Origin: Liquidambar formosana
Taxonomy: Eukaryota; Streptophyta; Magnoliopsida; Saxifragales; Altingiaceae
DNA: 64,000 nucleotides
NCBI GenBank assembly: GCA_039720395.1
Contig: CM077832.1
Span: 32,237,316-32,301,315 of the forward strand
Direction of reading: 5' to 3'
A program made the translations under genes and the position numbers. The notes below the pieces were generated by a model, which saw only the letters and a program-made list of their open reading frames with translations, made no database searches and was not told where the DNA came from. Each line of letters begins with the position of its first letter. Positions within the stretch are counted from its first letter, which is position 1. Below are positions 34,201-49,200 of this stretch, in pieces.

Positions 34201-37200
34201 GTGCTTAACTTATGTAGTAAAAGAGTGGAACCAGTGCGTCACTTTCTTTTCGGAGGAAGGTGGGAGGCAAAAGTAATTAACTCTATGTGCCAGTTTTTGT
34301 CATTTATGCTTTTCTTGTGATATATGATGTGGAATTTTCATAGAATTGCTTCATGTTTAATTGCGATAAAACAATTTTTGAGTGTACTTATGTTGTATGA
34401 ATTACTACCATGTCAGGGTGGGATCTGAAAATTTCTCGGATGCGTCGGTTGCAATTGGCATTGGACTACTTGAAATTTGATGAAATAGAGCAGTAAGCTT
34501 CTATATTGCCTTCTTTTCCTCTTTATTATTACGTTTTTTGTGACGCACTTGGATAATTGTCTTACTAAAGTAAAAGTCGGAAGGAGAAATCAAAGTGGTC
34601 AGCAGCTGACAGCTCTTCTTCTTTTTTAAATGGTGTTGCTTGAATAAATCAATAGAATAAAAAATAACATTTTTAAATGTTGCTAAAATTTCTTGGGTTC
34701 TGATCATAGGGTATTTATTTTCATGCAGCTGCCAAACATTAATCTTTTCTTTTTTTGATAAATGGGAATTTATATTAAAGTAAAAGGGAAGGGTGTGAGG
34801 CTCCCCAAAAGCCCATAGATCTAGTAGAATACTATATAGAATATAATAAGGAATTAGGGATGTGCATGATGCTTAGTCGCTCATTGGTGATGTTTCCCCT
34901 GGAAATTGGGGGTGTGCATGGGGAGGATATGTTCTACTAGATCCATGTCAATTTTTTTATTGGCATGACCACTTTATTTGGTGAATATTTATGTATCACA
35001 TGGATAATGATAAGCATACATGGATATGCATGTACGTGTATCGCAATGACACAGCCTTGTCTGACAGCATCATTGTCCTTTTTTTGAAGATTTTACTTTC
35101 CTATTTCCATTGAAAGATATACAGCATAAAACTTTGATGCATTTTTGTAATCGTGAATGGAGGCGCCAATACAATCAAAATTTGTGGTAGTACTTCATAG
35201 ACAGGAGAGCTTTAAGTTTGCAGGGGTAGCAAATTTAGGTCTAAACCAATTGGCCTTCCCAGTTTGTTCATATTAGAATTGTCTCAGGCTTACTTTTCTG
35301 GCTTGCAGGACCTGGCCAGCTTGAAGTTACAGGCTTCATTAGCTGCCTACTGGGCTTGGGCAGGGGCTTGGGCGACATGGACCTATTATATTGCAACTTG
35401 GCCTGGTTAAGTAATTATATAATATTGAATGCTATAAATTTCCATGTTGTACGTGTAACATCCTAGCATAGGTGATAGGGTACCTAAATAGCAAATCTAG
35501 ACCGAGTAGTCCTGGGGTCTCTTGCCAAGCAAGAGGTCTTGGGTTCAACTCTCACCACTCCCCCTCAGGGCCAATTCCATGGACTTTGTCTTGTCATTGG
35601 CCGTTGTATGTGGGATAGGGGGCTGCATGTGCCCAGGGGGATTAGTCGAGTATAAGCATCTTGGAACCTCATGATATGAAAAAAAAAGGAAGCAAATCTG
35701 TGTCTAGCTGTTCGCTGTTTAATTCTCCTCAATGGTGAAGGTGCTGAAGTTTCTTAGGTCATTAATCAACAGGGTTGGTCAGATTCTGAATCTTGTACTA
35801 TACAAGTATATAAAGTATGATAACCTTTGCAACCATTAAACAGAAGTTAATATGCCAAGGGGAAGAAGTTTACCCATAGTGGTGTTGTAGAAGTAGTGAA
35901 AGGAATCTTTGACATGAGGCTATATGGAAGGGAAAATCACAAAATCACAAGGAGAAAAGGGGGAAAAAATTGTTCAATCAAGGGTGAATACTTGTTAAAC
36001 ATGTGCTGCCTCTCTGTCATGCATAACACCAACACACAATTGGAGGGAATTCAAGTGTTTGATGAAAACAAGGGCAAAAAGGTAATGTTCTTTTAAAGTA
36101 TATTGCTGTGTTACATGGACTCAGCAGTTTACCCCAGAGTACCCGTGTCGACACGATATGAGTACCGGTATGGGATCCGTGCGGATTTGGTAACCAGAAT
36201 CGGACACGGCTTGGAAGAGGAGAAGAAGAAGAGACAGAGAGATAGGGTACATATCTTGTCGTCGAAGGTGTCGGGAGAGTAATGGTGCCGGAGATGGGCT
36301 GGAAGTGGTGTTGTTGACGTCCCCAGGAGGTTGTCGTTGTCGTTGTCGTCGGAGGTTGTGGTCATTACCGGAGGTCGTTGTTGTTGCTGTCGTTGCCGAG
36401 AAGCACATCTGCCTTGTCGGCGGCTCTTATTCTCTTCTTCTAAAGCTAGATTGTGGGTTTCTCTTTGAGAAACCTATATATATTTTCCTTGTTTTCAAAT
36501 AAGCCCCCTTATTTTTTAAATTTCTTAAATGGCCAATACTTATATTATCAAATAAGCCCCTAAAATTAACTATTATGACAATACCACATAAAATTAAAAA
36601 GTTTTCAAATATACCCCTCAACATAATTAACTTATATTATTTATATATATACATACACATTCCTGTATCCCCGTACCTGTATGCCATTTTTGGATCCTTT
36701 TTGGCCGAGTCCCCCTATCCTAAATTTAAAATTTGACAAGTCTGACTCCTATATACACACCCGCACCCATATCCATGTAACATAGGTATATTGGATGTCT
36801 CAAGATTCTGTAAGCCTTAAGTAACCTTGGATTGGGCACCTCAATCAAACCTATTTGGACCATTGTGCCCATTGGGAGCCATAGTCCAGCAACTCGTTGG
36901 GGAGTTGAGCCTCTATTCAAAATGTTATATGCGCCCTTGCATTGAACTAGCTTGAAATATTCCTATAAACAATGAGGGGTTTTTAGCAGAGAAATGAAAT
37001 TTATATATACATAAATATATTTTCTTTTTTCTTTTTTTTTTTTTGATAAAGGTAATTTATTGACAAAAGAAGGGCTGAGGTCCATGTACAAAAGTATGCC
37101 AATAGTATACCAGTGCAACAACAAAAGAAAAGCTATAGAGGCAGGGAATCAAAAAAGGTTTGGAGGTTCGTCCGGTCTTCTAAAAACTCCAGATTACTCC

Positions 37201-40200
37201 AACAAAAAAGGAGCCCTATACAAGTGCTCTTTAAAAACTGAAAAGAGGACTGAAGCTGTTCAAAAGTCCTATTGTTTCTTTCCCTGCCAAATAGACCAAA
37301 AAATAGCATGAGGAACTAATCTCCAAACATTCCAACCCCTTTTGTTTCTGGTCCTACATCTCCACGACTCCAAAAGATGACAAACAGTGGGAGGCATCAC
37401 CCAAAGAACCCCAAAAAATGGCCAGGCAGCATGATCCAAGCTCAAAAGCCACCTTGCAGTGCAAGAAAAGATGATCGATGGGTTCAAGCTCTGCTTTGCA
37501 TACAACACACCAATTGGACAGAGAGAAGCCTTTTAATTGGAGATTGTCCAGAGTCAGACATTTCCCCCAAGCAGCAGTCGAGCTGAGGAAAGCAACTCGA
37601 GGAGGGACAGTGGGAATCCAAATCTGGGCAGCTGGAAAGGAAATATATTTTATTTATTTTTGAGAAAGTTTATCTGGACTGGCTCTCCACAAATATGATC
37701 CAGACATATATACCATATATGTATATGTATATATGTATATGTATGGACATATTACGTATCAAGAACGAAAAAACGCGGATATGGTCGAATGGTAAAATTT
37801 CTCTTTGCCAAGGAGAAGACGCGGGTTCGATTCCCGCTATCCGCCCAAGGTAAAGTAATGTATTTAATATGATAAAAGATTCGGTATAGTTGACCCTGAT
37901 AGTGTAGTGGGTAATAACAGAAATTTTATTTATGAAAGAAAGAAAAGGGTTAAAGCACTGTAAACAGGAAGTATACAAAGACTTTTAAAAGAGTCCAGGA
38001 AGGGAACATATGTCCAAATTCCCAAAACAGTTTTTTTATCTCAAAAAAAAGAAAGAGAAAAAAGATGGGAGCTCTAAAGGAAAAGAGTTGTAATGAGGAT
38101 CTCCATAAGCTTAGGCTAAGGAATTCCTCCTCCTCAAAAGTTCTCTTATTACTCTCTTTCCAAATACACCAAAGAAGGCAATTCGGCACAATCTTCCAAA
38201 CTACCTAGAGTATTTGCGTATTCTTTTTCGGTTATGATCCTCCATTTCCACAAGAGATCTCTCATTGTGTTAGGCATCACCCACAAGAATCTGAACAAAG
38301 AGAGAAGGAAGTCCCAATGTTCTCTAGCAACCCTGCAATGAAAAATGAGATGATTTGGCATCAAAACAGGCATAGACATGCGTTTTGTGTGAAGCGGGCC
38401 TTGAGGAGCTTTCATGTAACACGTGTTTTCCAGGTCCAAATTGGCTTTTGAGTTTGCATCGAAACAGGTGTAGACGTGCTTCATGGCCAAAGAAGCATGT
38501 TTGGCTTTCAAAATGCTGCCCCAAACAGAGCCTGAAAAGTTAAAAAATGATTAGTGGAAAAGAAATTTCCAGCCACAGTTTTTATTTTGGCCAGGAGTCA
38601 TCGTCCCTACCTTGGATAGAGTGGTGTTGATAATTAGGAGAGAGAGGGAGAGGAGGAGGAAGAAGGGGTAAGGAGAGAGAGGGTGTTGTATTTGCATCCA
38701 AATTTTCAATCCTTTTCCTAGATAATGTAATCTATTTATTTTATTTATTTTTTATATAGCCAAATAATGCCAAAATGTTGACAATTTCTAATAGCAATTT
38801 TTTGCTCCCCCACTTTATTTTCTTTCTATTTATCTCTTTCTTTTGGAAAAAATGGTTCTTATTGTGCCAATATTTACCATGGCAGCATGTTATATATAAT
38901 GGATCAATTTGAGGTCTTGTTCTTTGTTACTGGCATAGTACGTGGTTTTGACAAGAATTATTAACTATTGATGAACTTCTGTGTGTTTTTTTGGGTATGA
39001 ACAGATCTTTAGAAATGCTTGTGGGCGTTGATCTAGCTGAAGAAGGCATCTTGAGATTGCTCTTTGCTATAGTTTATCTGATGTTTCATAAAGTTGGTAA
39101 CGATAATGAGGTTTCTGCTGCATCGAGGTAAAATCTTTTACCATTTTTAGTTCATTGTTGTGGATGTGCTGAGGATTGTATCTGTTTTACCAATGAACTT
39201 ATAATACAATCACATTACTTGCTCGATACCTTTGATGGAGTTGTGGAATTTGCTATAAATTTTTACTAGTGTATACTTCTTTTCAACAAAGTTAAATCTT
39301 TGGATCTTATTACTTCTCAATCTTTAGAAGGGGGAGAAAATGAGAAATTGTTGATGCTTTTAAAATTGTATAATCAATTGAAGAGCAAGTTTTGTTGACG
39401 TTTATGCCTGTCCGTGTATTTTTATTTTATAAATTGGTTTTTGTTTTTGCTTTGTGTTTGAAATGAAGATGATCAAATCACATGCATCCACACACCCTCT
39501 TGGAATGCTGCGAACAAGGTGTTACCAATTAACTACGTTGAAACAGCTTGATAGACTAGATCCCTTAACCTTTCACAATGGAGTTATGACTATTGGACCA
39601 CAAGGCCATTTGTGTTGATGTGTGTTGGGTTATTGATCAAGGCATCATTTGGATGTGTAACCAAGAGATTTGTTATTTATTTATTTTTCTTTTTTCTTTT
39701 AGTGTTGAATTTAAATTTCCAGTTGAACTCATCTCATTTTATTATCTATTGTTCTCTCTCCTATTTTGTCTGACATTTCATTGCTGCATTTGGACATCAG
39801 ATTTGACTCTTTTAAAAAGCATCCAAATGCCTGGATTTGGAAAAAATATTTTACTATCCTAGGAGGTAGGATCACTTTTTATTTAATTTATTTATTTTGT
39901 TTTTTATAAGCAACAAGAAAATGTTATTAATAAAAAAAAAAAGAAGGAAAAATACAAGAGGACAAGAAGTCCACCAGAACACCCAAAAAAAACAAGAAAA
40001 AACAAATGAGAATATAAAACTAATGACAAACAGCCCTCCAACCAGATTTCAGCACAAAGGAATGTCACCAAACATTTTTGAGGAGTGACTGAGTGAGCCC
40101 AAAAAGAACCCAAAAAGTGAACCTTATCCCACAATTCAAGTGAAGAAGTCACCCTATTCTTGAATATCCAAGCAGTCCTTTCGATCCAAATAACCCAAAA

Positions 40201-43200
40201 TACCACAAGAATAGCACAGGTACAAATAATTCCTACCTCTTGCCACTACCAAAGCCCCAAAAATGAATCTCAAACACCCTCGAAACTCAACCTGGAAGGA
40301 CCCAAGACTCACCACCAAGACTAAAAACTCTTTGCCACAAACAAAAAGCCACGGGGCAAGAAAGGAAAAGATGGTCAATACTCTCCACATCACTCTTGCA
40401 CATAACACACCACTGCGGACATAAGGAAAGGATCACTTTGATTCAAACTTGTCTCTCTAAAATTCCCATCTGGTACCTCTCCATGTTGAGGATTCCAGTC
40501 TCAAAGTGGCTCATAGGCTTGAAAGAATCGTAAGGGACATCCTTTGGTCTAGGGTGGGGGAGTCTAAGAGATCATCTTATTAATTAGGAGGTTGTGAGTT
40601 ATTCTAAGATTAAAGGGCCCTTGTCTTGGGGTAACTTGATTATGAGGAATATAGCTCCTGTAGGTAAATGTTTGTGGAGGTTCCTATGAGAACAATCTTC
40701 CTTTTGGCACTTAGTTCTAAGAGCAAATATGGCCTATAAGTGAATGGTCGGGATGCTAAGATAGCTGTTAGAGAACACATCATTTTCCTTGGAAATTCAT
40801 CTCACATAGTTAAGCTATTTTAATTCCTCATACTAGATATGTTGTTTGGAAATGGATATCATCTTTGTTTTTGGGAGGGCTTGGGGTGGGAAGAGAAACC
40901 TTTCTTTCAATCTTTTCTTTGCTTGTATCATCTTTGTTCCCTTAAAGGAGGTCATGTTGTTGACTTTGTGGATAATTCCTTTGATTCCATCTGTTGTAAT
41001 TTTCAATTTTTATTTTTTTAAGTACATTGAATGAGAGGGACTTCTTGAAGTACTCTTCTTTCCTCTATCTTTTGGATGATACCTTCATATCTGATTCTTT
41101 CCTATATAATTGATGTTGGACTCTTGAAATCAATGCCTTTTTTTTTTCCCATGCAAATCCATCTTTCACTTCATTAGCAATGGATATCATGGATTTTCAC
41201 CTTGCTAAAATGATTTGGAAGCAGCAGCTCCTCTTAAAGTTAGAGCTTAGGCTTGGTCGGTAGCTTATAATGAAGGGAATACAAAGGATTTGTTTTAATT
41301 GAGGAAGTCAAATAAAGCTTTGTGGTTCCACATTAGCCTCACGTGTAGGAGGATCAATGAAATTTGTGATAATCTTTTCCTTCATTTTCTGGTGTCTTGG
41401 AATTTGTGGCATAAAGTTTTTGCCTTGGTCGGTATCATCTGGGTTCCTCCGGGGAGAATTTTTTTTTCTAATGGAAATTAGTGTGGTGGCTTTGGTAAAG
41501 GGGAATAAGGTGTTTTGGGATTGTGAGTGATGTTATTATTTATTTATTTATTTTTGATCTTTGATTTGGTTGGAAAGGAACTTTAGAATCTTTGGAAAAT
41601 ATAAAGAAGTGATCATTTGGAAAATATTATTTATTTTTTCTTGCTTCTTTATGGAACTTTAGAATCTTTGGGCATTTTCGAGAATTTGAGTTTGTAATGG
41701 TAGACATGATGCAGTATAACACTAGATTAATGTTGTATGTGATCATCATGGTGGGATAAGGCTTGTGATTCAAAGGTTTGAAAAGTGGTAAAAGGGTACT
41801 AGGACTTGTAGATGAATTAGGGTTAGAGTGGGTCAAGGTTTAAAGGTAATAACTAATAAGGGGCTAGAATTTCAAAAAATTGGATATTGGACTTTCTGAA
41901 CAGAAACTATTTTAGGGTTTTGAATGTTTAGGTTAGGTGAAGGCTTATGGCATAGAATATGTATTAATGTAGCCACAATGTTGCCCCTTCTTATCAGTTC
42001 GCCATGGTCGACCCAACAAGATGTGGCACATCTTCACAGGTAGCACATCACATTGCACAGTATTAACTAATCTTTCAATGGAATGATTCACCAAACATCT
42101 GTCATGAATTTTGAGATTGGTGTTGTTTACCCATGTTGCTTTATATGGGTTTGGATGTGTCTCTTTTTTTAACCCAAGCTTGTGAACAGCATCAACCCGG
42201 CTTTGGTGTAGCTACCAGTGTCAATAATCATGGTACATAATTTCTCTTTACATTGGACATGTGTTTGAAAAATATTGTTCCTTCGCCAATATTCCTCTTC
42301 AGTCCCTTTTTGTGTAGTGAAAATATGACATCAGACTAAGCAAGATTGTTGTTCATCATCAGTACCATCATAACTCTTGTCATCACCACTCTCTTCTTCA
42401 ACTTTTAGCACTATAATAACCTTTGCTTTTTTCTATGGAGTAGCAAAGGCAATAAGAGCTTCCTTATCTACAAAGATGGAACCACTCAAGTGCCAAGGGG
42501 GGCTATGTCAGCCCCAATGTTTTACTATTTTTTTTGGGTAATATATATACAGTAGTTATCCAAAATTTAACACTCCACAGCAATTGCCTTTCCCATATCC
42601 TTGCAATTTCCCATAACCTCCTTCACACCACGGACCAAAAACCTGCTGCCAATCTTGTTTGTATGAACCAAACAGACTCCTAGTGGTGACCATTTCAGAG
42701 CCTTAGTAACCAAAAGTAGCAGAAGAACAAACCGAACTCCATCATCATTAATGCCATTGAAGAAGGCCTCCAAGATAACGTGTCTGAGACTATAAGCCCT
42801 TCTTTATTAAATGATGACATTTTTTCTTTCTTTTTTTCTGATAAAGTTAAAGCAAGTTGTATATAATCAAAGAAAGGCAATTGCCATGTATACAGGGAGT
42901 ATACCAAAAAACAGGAAAAACAAAAAAAAAGGCCTAAAGAATCAGAACTGTCCAAAAAATCCTCAAGAGGTGTCTGGCGAAAAAAGAGGACAGGATCACC
43001 CTACTCAAAAAGGGATTCAAAAATGCAATATTTCAGCTTTTGAATTCACCATTCCCCACCCTCAAAAGTTCTCCTATTTCTCTCTCCAAATGGCCCAAAG
43101 AGTAGCATGAGGCACCATCCTCCATATAACCAAGGCATTCTTGTTATTGCTTCTGCACCACCAGGCACCAACCATCTCAAGCACTGACCGGGGCATCACC

Positions 43201-46200
43201 CATTGGATTCCAAAAGCCTTAAAGCATGTAGCCCACAGTTTCTTAGCGATCTCACAGTGTCAGAACAGGTGATCAATAGTCCCAGCATCGTGCTTGCACA
43301 TGACACACCTATTGTCAATTTGGAAGCCTCGCTCTTGGAGATTATCAATAGTCAAGCAACTACTCCAGCATGCAACCCAAACAAAGAAAGAGATTGATGG
43401 GGTAAATGGGACCCAAACTCTACTCGAAGGGAATCCCCTTCTCTCCCCATTAGATATCGAATCAAAGAATGATCCCATAGATAATCTACCATTCAACTTT
43501 CTTCTCCAAGAAATTTTGTCCTCATTTATGTGAATATCAATTGAGTAGATCTTTTTGAAGAACCGTATGACATTTTCAAGTTCCCAATCATGTAAGTCTC
43601 TTCCAAATAAAACATTCCAATTCATCACATTACCATTCCAGTTAATCATGTCTCCCACTCAAGCTTTTTTGTTAACCGCCAACCCAATCAGATTTGGAAA
43701 CTCCTCCCTTAAATTCATATATTCCCACACCATGGCTCACTCCAAAATCTGATAGTATTCCCAAATCTAATTGTAAAACCAATCTCCTTTCTAAAAGATT
43801 CCAGATTAGTCATGATATTTTTCCATAACACCTGTGCCATGAGTGCTTCTCACTATACTCGGCCACCAATCTCCTTCCACACTTCTATCCATCCACTTCA
43901 CAACTCTCCTCCACAAAGCTTCCTTTTCTGTGGCAAATGTCCACAGCCATTTCCCAATCAATGCCTTGTTGAACTCCCTAAGTGGTCTAAAATTCAGTCC
44001 ACCAAATTGTTTTGAAGAACAGATGGTCTACCATTTAACCAGATGCATTTTTTGCTCATCCCCCAAACCTGCCCACAAGAATTCCCTCTGAAGTTTCTCC
44101 AATCTCTTTGCCACTAATGTCGGAATATGGAAAAGAGATATAAAGTAAGTTGGAAAATTGGAGAGGGTACTCTTGATCAACGTCGACCTACCTCCCTTGG
44201 ACAAGTCCTCTTCCATCCACTTAACCTTTTTCAAACCTCTCAACCATCGGATTCCAAATTTTCTTGCTCTTATACTTAGCCCTAAGCAGTAATCCCAAAT
44301 AAGAAGTGGGAAGTTTATTACATCCCAAATTCTCTGCGAAAATACGTGTGAACTCCTTCTCCCACCGCAAACATCTCGCTTTTTCCTAAGTTAAATCTCA
44401 ATCCGAATACCGCTTGAAAGCATAATAACACAATCCTCGAGTATCTCAATTTTCTGTTACAGGCTTCACAAAAAATGATAGAATCATCAGCATAGAGAAG
44501 ATGAGAAATACTTCTCCTATTTAATCCCCCCTTGTCAAACCCAAAGCCCTCAATCACGTTTGCCTCTGCAGCTTTTTGCATCAATTTGTTGAAAGCCTTC
44601 ATTACAATGATAAAGAGAAATGGAGAAAGAGGATCACCTTGTCGCAACCCTCTCGAACTACCAAAAAAACCATGTCTTCCCATTGACCAAAATTGAGAAA
44701 GAAGCTGTTGAAATACAAAGCTCAATCCAACCTCTCCAACGAATCCCAAAATCCATCTAGCAAAGCATTTAACTTAAGAAGTCCTAGTTAACATGATCAT
44801 AAGCCTTTCCATATCCAATTTGCAAACTAACCCCAAGAGATCAGAACGAGCGTGAGTGTCAATGCACTCATTGGCAATCAAGGCTGCGTCAAGAATCTGT
44901 ACACCCCTAACAGAAGCATTTTGATTATAGGAAATCACCTTGTCCACCACACGCTTCAACCTATCTGCTAGCACTTCCACCGCAATTTTATAAACACTGC
45001 CAATAAGACTAATAGGAAGATAATCTTTAACATCAAGCGCCCTGCTGGGCAATGGTTATCCATTATAAAAAATAAAAATCAATAATCAAGCGCATCAGTC
45101 TCTTTTGGAATAAGAGTGATAAAAGTTGCATTCAGGCTTCTCTCAAACTTGCCACCTTCATGGAACTCCTATAGCATATTCATCAAGTCACTTTTAATGA
45201 CTCACCAACATTTTTGATAGAACACCATAGACATCCCACCTGGGCCAGGGGCTTTATCTCCATTGAAACTATTAACCACAAGCATAACCTCATCCTCCTC
45301 CCACAGTCTTTCTAGCCAAGCTGTGTCCTCCTCACTGATAGTATAAAAAACAACCACGTCTAATTTGGGACGAAACACCTCTTCCTCACTAAACAACTTT
45401 TGATAAAACTCCACTGAAGAAGCGATTTCCTCTTCTTTATCCACAATCACATCTCCCACTTGTATCTTACCAATAAAATTTCAATGTCTGGGCGTTTGCC
45501 GTCTTGTGGAAAAAATGAGTATTTCTATCCCCCTCATTCAACCACAATTCCTTAGATTTTTGCCTCCAACTAATTTCTTCTAGTTTAGGTAATCTAGCAA
45601 AATTCACTTTAGCTTTAGCCTTTCTAATTCTATCATCATCAGAAAGTTACTCAGTTTCATCCTTGCCATCTAACAAAAAGATCTCTTCCAGCAGCTTCTT
45701 TTCTTTTTCTTTTTTTTTTCACTTCCACTCTCCCAAACTCCTCTCTGTTCCATCATTTAAGATTCTCTTTGAAAGCTTTCAACTTTCGGGCAAAAACAAA
45801 GCAAGGAGACCCGACGAAATTGTATGAATTCCTCCAGCTTTCTACCAACTCTACAAAACCATCTGGGAATGATGAGAAAGAACTTTTGCCAGCAACGACT
45901 GAGTGGCTTCTGGGTATAATTCCTCCTAATCTCCTGAAAAAGGGAATCTGTCTGGGCAGGACATGGATGGGTGACTTTGATTATTAGACTTATTTAGACC
46001 ACGAGGAACTGCCTCCAATCAAAAGTGGATCAATAAGAGCATTTTTATGAGTGAAATATGGAAATTGATCATATCATATGATAGTGATCAGCATCTTGAG
46101 AATGGGTGATGCAAATGGGTGAGATTTCGGGCCAGATGTGAAGGAGCAAGGTGTCCTGCCTCTTGTTCAAGACACGCTGGCTAAAAAAATTATTAAGAGT

Positions 46201-49200
46201 GACATGTTGCCACGTCTTAACATTGAATGTCGGGAGGACTCTTTGTTTCACTTGTTTTGTAGAAGGATAAACGTACACTTTTTAAGGATTATTTCCATTA
46301 AAAACAATATACAATGGTTTTCTAATTTGAACTCTTCGTTGATTATCATCTGATGGAAAAACTAAATTTTGTTGTTCTTTTTTATTGAAGATCTGGTTCT
46401 GTTTGTTGGTTCATGTTAGGAATATTGGACCAAATGATTTAGTTAATTAGCTAGTTGATTCTGGTTATCTTTAATTTGCTATTTAAATAGAAATATTTTG
46501 AATAGAAGCTTTTGTATATATGGAAAGATAATGATGAATATTCTTAATAGAAGCTTTTGTATATATAGATTATAGAAAGATAAGTCAGAGTAACAATCAT
46601 AAACAAGGATTGATTTTTCAAAATGTTCCCTAAGATGAAATCTTAGTTCCTTCCTTGCTTATCTGCAAAATTCACTAATCGAGTTGGACATTGGGTTGAA
46701 AAATGTTGAAAACCGTTACATGTGTAGCATTGTATCTTAGCTTCAGTCTTAGAACTAGAACCTACACTATTTTGTAAACCCATAGATGTAGAAAAACGAG
46801 CTAATCAGTTATTGGAAATAGTGGGACCACCACAGGATTTGTCAACTGAGTTTCCTTGACTTGCATTTACAGTAGTTCTCTCATTCCTAGTAATTCTTTT
46901 AGTTGGTCTCTCACAAAGGCCTTCTTTTTATACTATTCTTCCATTTGGTAAGCAACTTGAACATTCTCACGGTGTAAAGTTGATTAGCAGCTAAACCAGA
47001 AAAAATATAAGGGTTCAATCCTTGGCAATACATAGAGATCATAACATTTTCATTTTAGGAAATTTTGATCTTGTGGCCAAACTATAGAGCTTGCTAGTGC
47101 ACTTCTTAATAGACTAACTTTCCTGTACCAATCGTGTAAATTACAAGTGAACTTGCTTGTAATTAACCAGTACAAAGTAGCGTGTCATAGTTGTCTTCAT
47201 GCCATCCCATGATCTAATAGCTGCATAATGTGTTTGGTATTTTTCCCACCAAATTCTACCTGTCCCCTTCAATTTAGCATCCACGAAGAAGATTTTTGCT
47301 TATTTGTCAAACAATACCACCTAAAAAAATCTCTAAACTATGTTGGATTGCTTTCCTCATAAAAATCTTCGACTTCCAATTTAAAACCTCCGTTTACATT
47401 CACTAATCTAGGGCTCTAGGATGGTCTTGAAATCAAACTTGCCCTTGCGGTGGTAAGATTTGTTTTCGAACCACAAAAATCTTTACTTTTAATTAACACC
47501 TTGTCTACCTCCACTAATCTAGGGCTCTAGGATGGTTTTGAAATCAAAGTTGCCCTTGCGGTGGTAAGATTTGTTCTTGAACCACTTGGTGATTGAGGGC
47601 TGAAAAAGATGTTTGCATGCCTTTCAACTTCGCCAACCTTCTTCTCTAGGATGACGACGGCAGTAGCATGATAGCATGTACAATGGCCTTTAGGGAGCCC
47701 AATGCATCTATAGTGGTCTTTTGTGATGCTACCATTGAACTCACCCTCTCATTCAATTGAACTGAACCCTTGTTGGTGTTGTCACAATTGTAAGACAGCT
47801 TCAAATTTAGACGATAAGACAAAAGCTTGGCATTTGTAACCATGTTTGTTAACCAATCTTGAAGAAAGTTGAAGTCAGGAGAAGGTAGGATCTTTCTATT
47901 TGATGCCAAATTGATATAGTACAACACTAGATTAATGTTGTATGTGATTGTTATGGTGGACTAAATCTTATGTTTTTAGGATTTGAAGGATGGTGAAAGG
48001 ATACTAGGATTTGTAGATGAATTAGGGTAGGAATAGGTCAAGGTTTAAAGGTAATAAGTGGCTGGAATTTCAGAAAATAGGTCGCTGTAATTTTTGGACA
48101 GCAACTATTTTAGGGTTTAGGATGTTAGAGTGAAGGCTTATGGCATAGCAAGAGAGTTAAGTGATGGAGTACGGTTTTAGATTGGGAAAAAAATGAAAAT
48201 AGGGGATGCTGGTAGGTTAATAAGAAAACACAGCACTATAGAAAATTAAAAAATGAGAAGAAGAAGAAGTAGAAGTGGAAGAGAGAATCTAGGCAAGCAT
48301 GCCTTCAATAACCAAACCAAACACTCAATATTCCGTTAATCAAAGTCTAAACTCGTTTTGGTACGATCACCCTTATTTATAGACTTTAGAAAACTTGATA
48401 TACAAGGAAAAACCTTCAAAAAACTCAACCAACCAATGTAGAAACCAACTAAGACTCCAATTTGTATATAGTACAAAGTTTTTAAAACTCATAATTGGTT
48501 GATTGATAACCCAAGAAAATACGCCTAAGTGTACTGAAATTAGAAGTAGAAACTCTTAGAAAGTCCAACTAAAATAGTACGTTATAAGAAAATAGGAAAT
48601 CTGTAAAATTAGTAAAATACCCTTAACCATGACTATGTCTTAATAAAACTATCAAACTAAGAAAGTAACTACTCAAACAACTGCCATGGACACTTTCTGA
48701 AAGAGAAATTAAGAAGAGAGAAAGGGAGAAGAAGAGAGAGAAGAAGAAGAAGAAAGAGAGAGGGAAGGAGTGAAGCCCTACTTAATTAGGGAGGTTGGAA
48801 AAGGAGAAACCCTTCCATTAGGAGGATTGTAGAAGAATCATTGTTGCTTAATTCTTATTCATCAAGTCTACCATTAAAAAAAAAAAAAACTCTTATGCCT
48901 TTATATAGGCTACTGTCAATAAACTCTAATAACCAAAATTGGAAAGTACTATAAGTCTAGATATAATAAAATAAAAAAAATTAAATTAACCCGTAAAATA
49001 AATAACCTAAATCCTATGGCATTTGTCCTTGGCTGAAAAAAACTCTCCTTCCTTCAAGGAGGTACAATGATGGTCTCCTGAAGAAAAATTGGATCGAGGC
49101 GACGAAACTCATCCTTGATTATTTATGTATGCTCAGTATATGGGCGATCTCTCCAATGAACAAGATAACGTCGATAACCTCCGCCATGAGAAATAACAAA

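Larger units (their letters stand above)
23508..34416 (+). other. Intron 2, 10.9 kb, transposon-rich
   Basis: Bounded by AATG|GTAAG and TGTCAG|GG. It contains two antisense LINE tails, a gag-only LTR element, an unclassified repeat, a sense LINE fragment, a hAT-like MITE and a stretch of possible organelle origin (each listed separately). No host coding exon of the gene was found inside, and the phase across it is consistent. Confidence 0.9.

Noticed and set aside
36121..36408. Thr/Asp/Asn-rich frames on the minus strand
   Set aside because: Product of triplet simple repeats inside a MITE.
42567..42773. Open frame of 68 aa on the minus strand
   Set aside because: No recognisable domain, and it lies next to the tail of a LINE; too little to call a gene.
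45769..45987. Open frame of 72 aa to the right of the large LINE
   Set aside because: No family recognised and no splice or repeat context supporting it.
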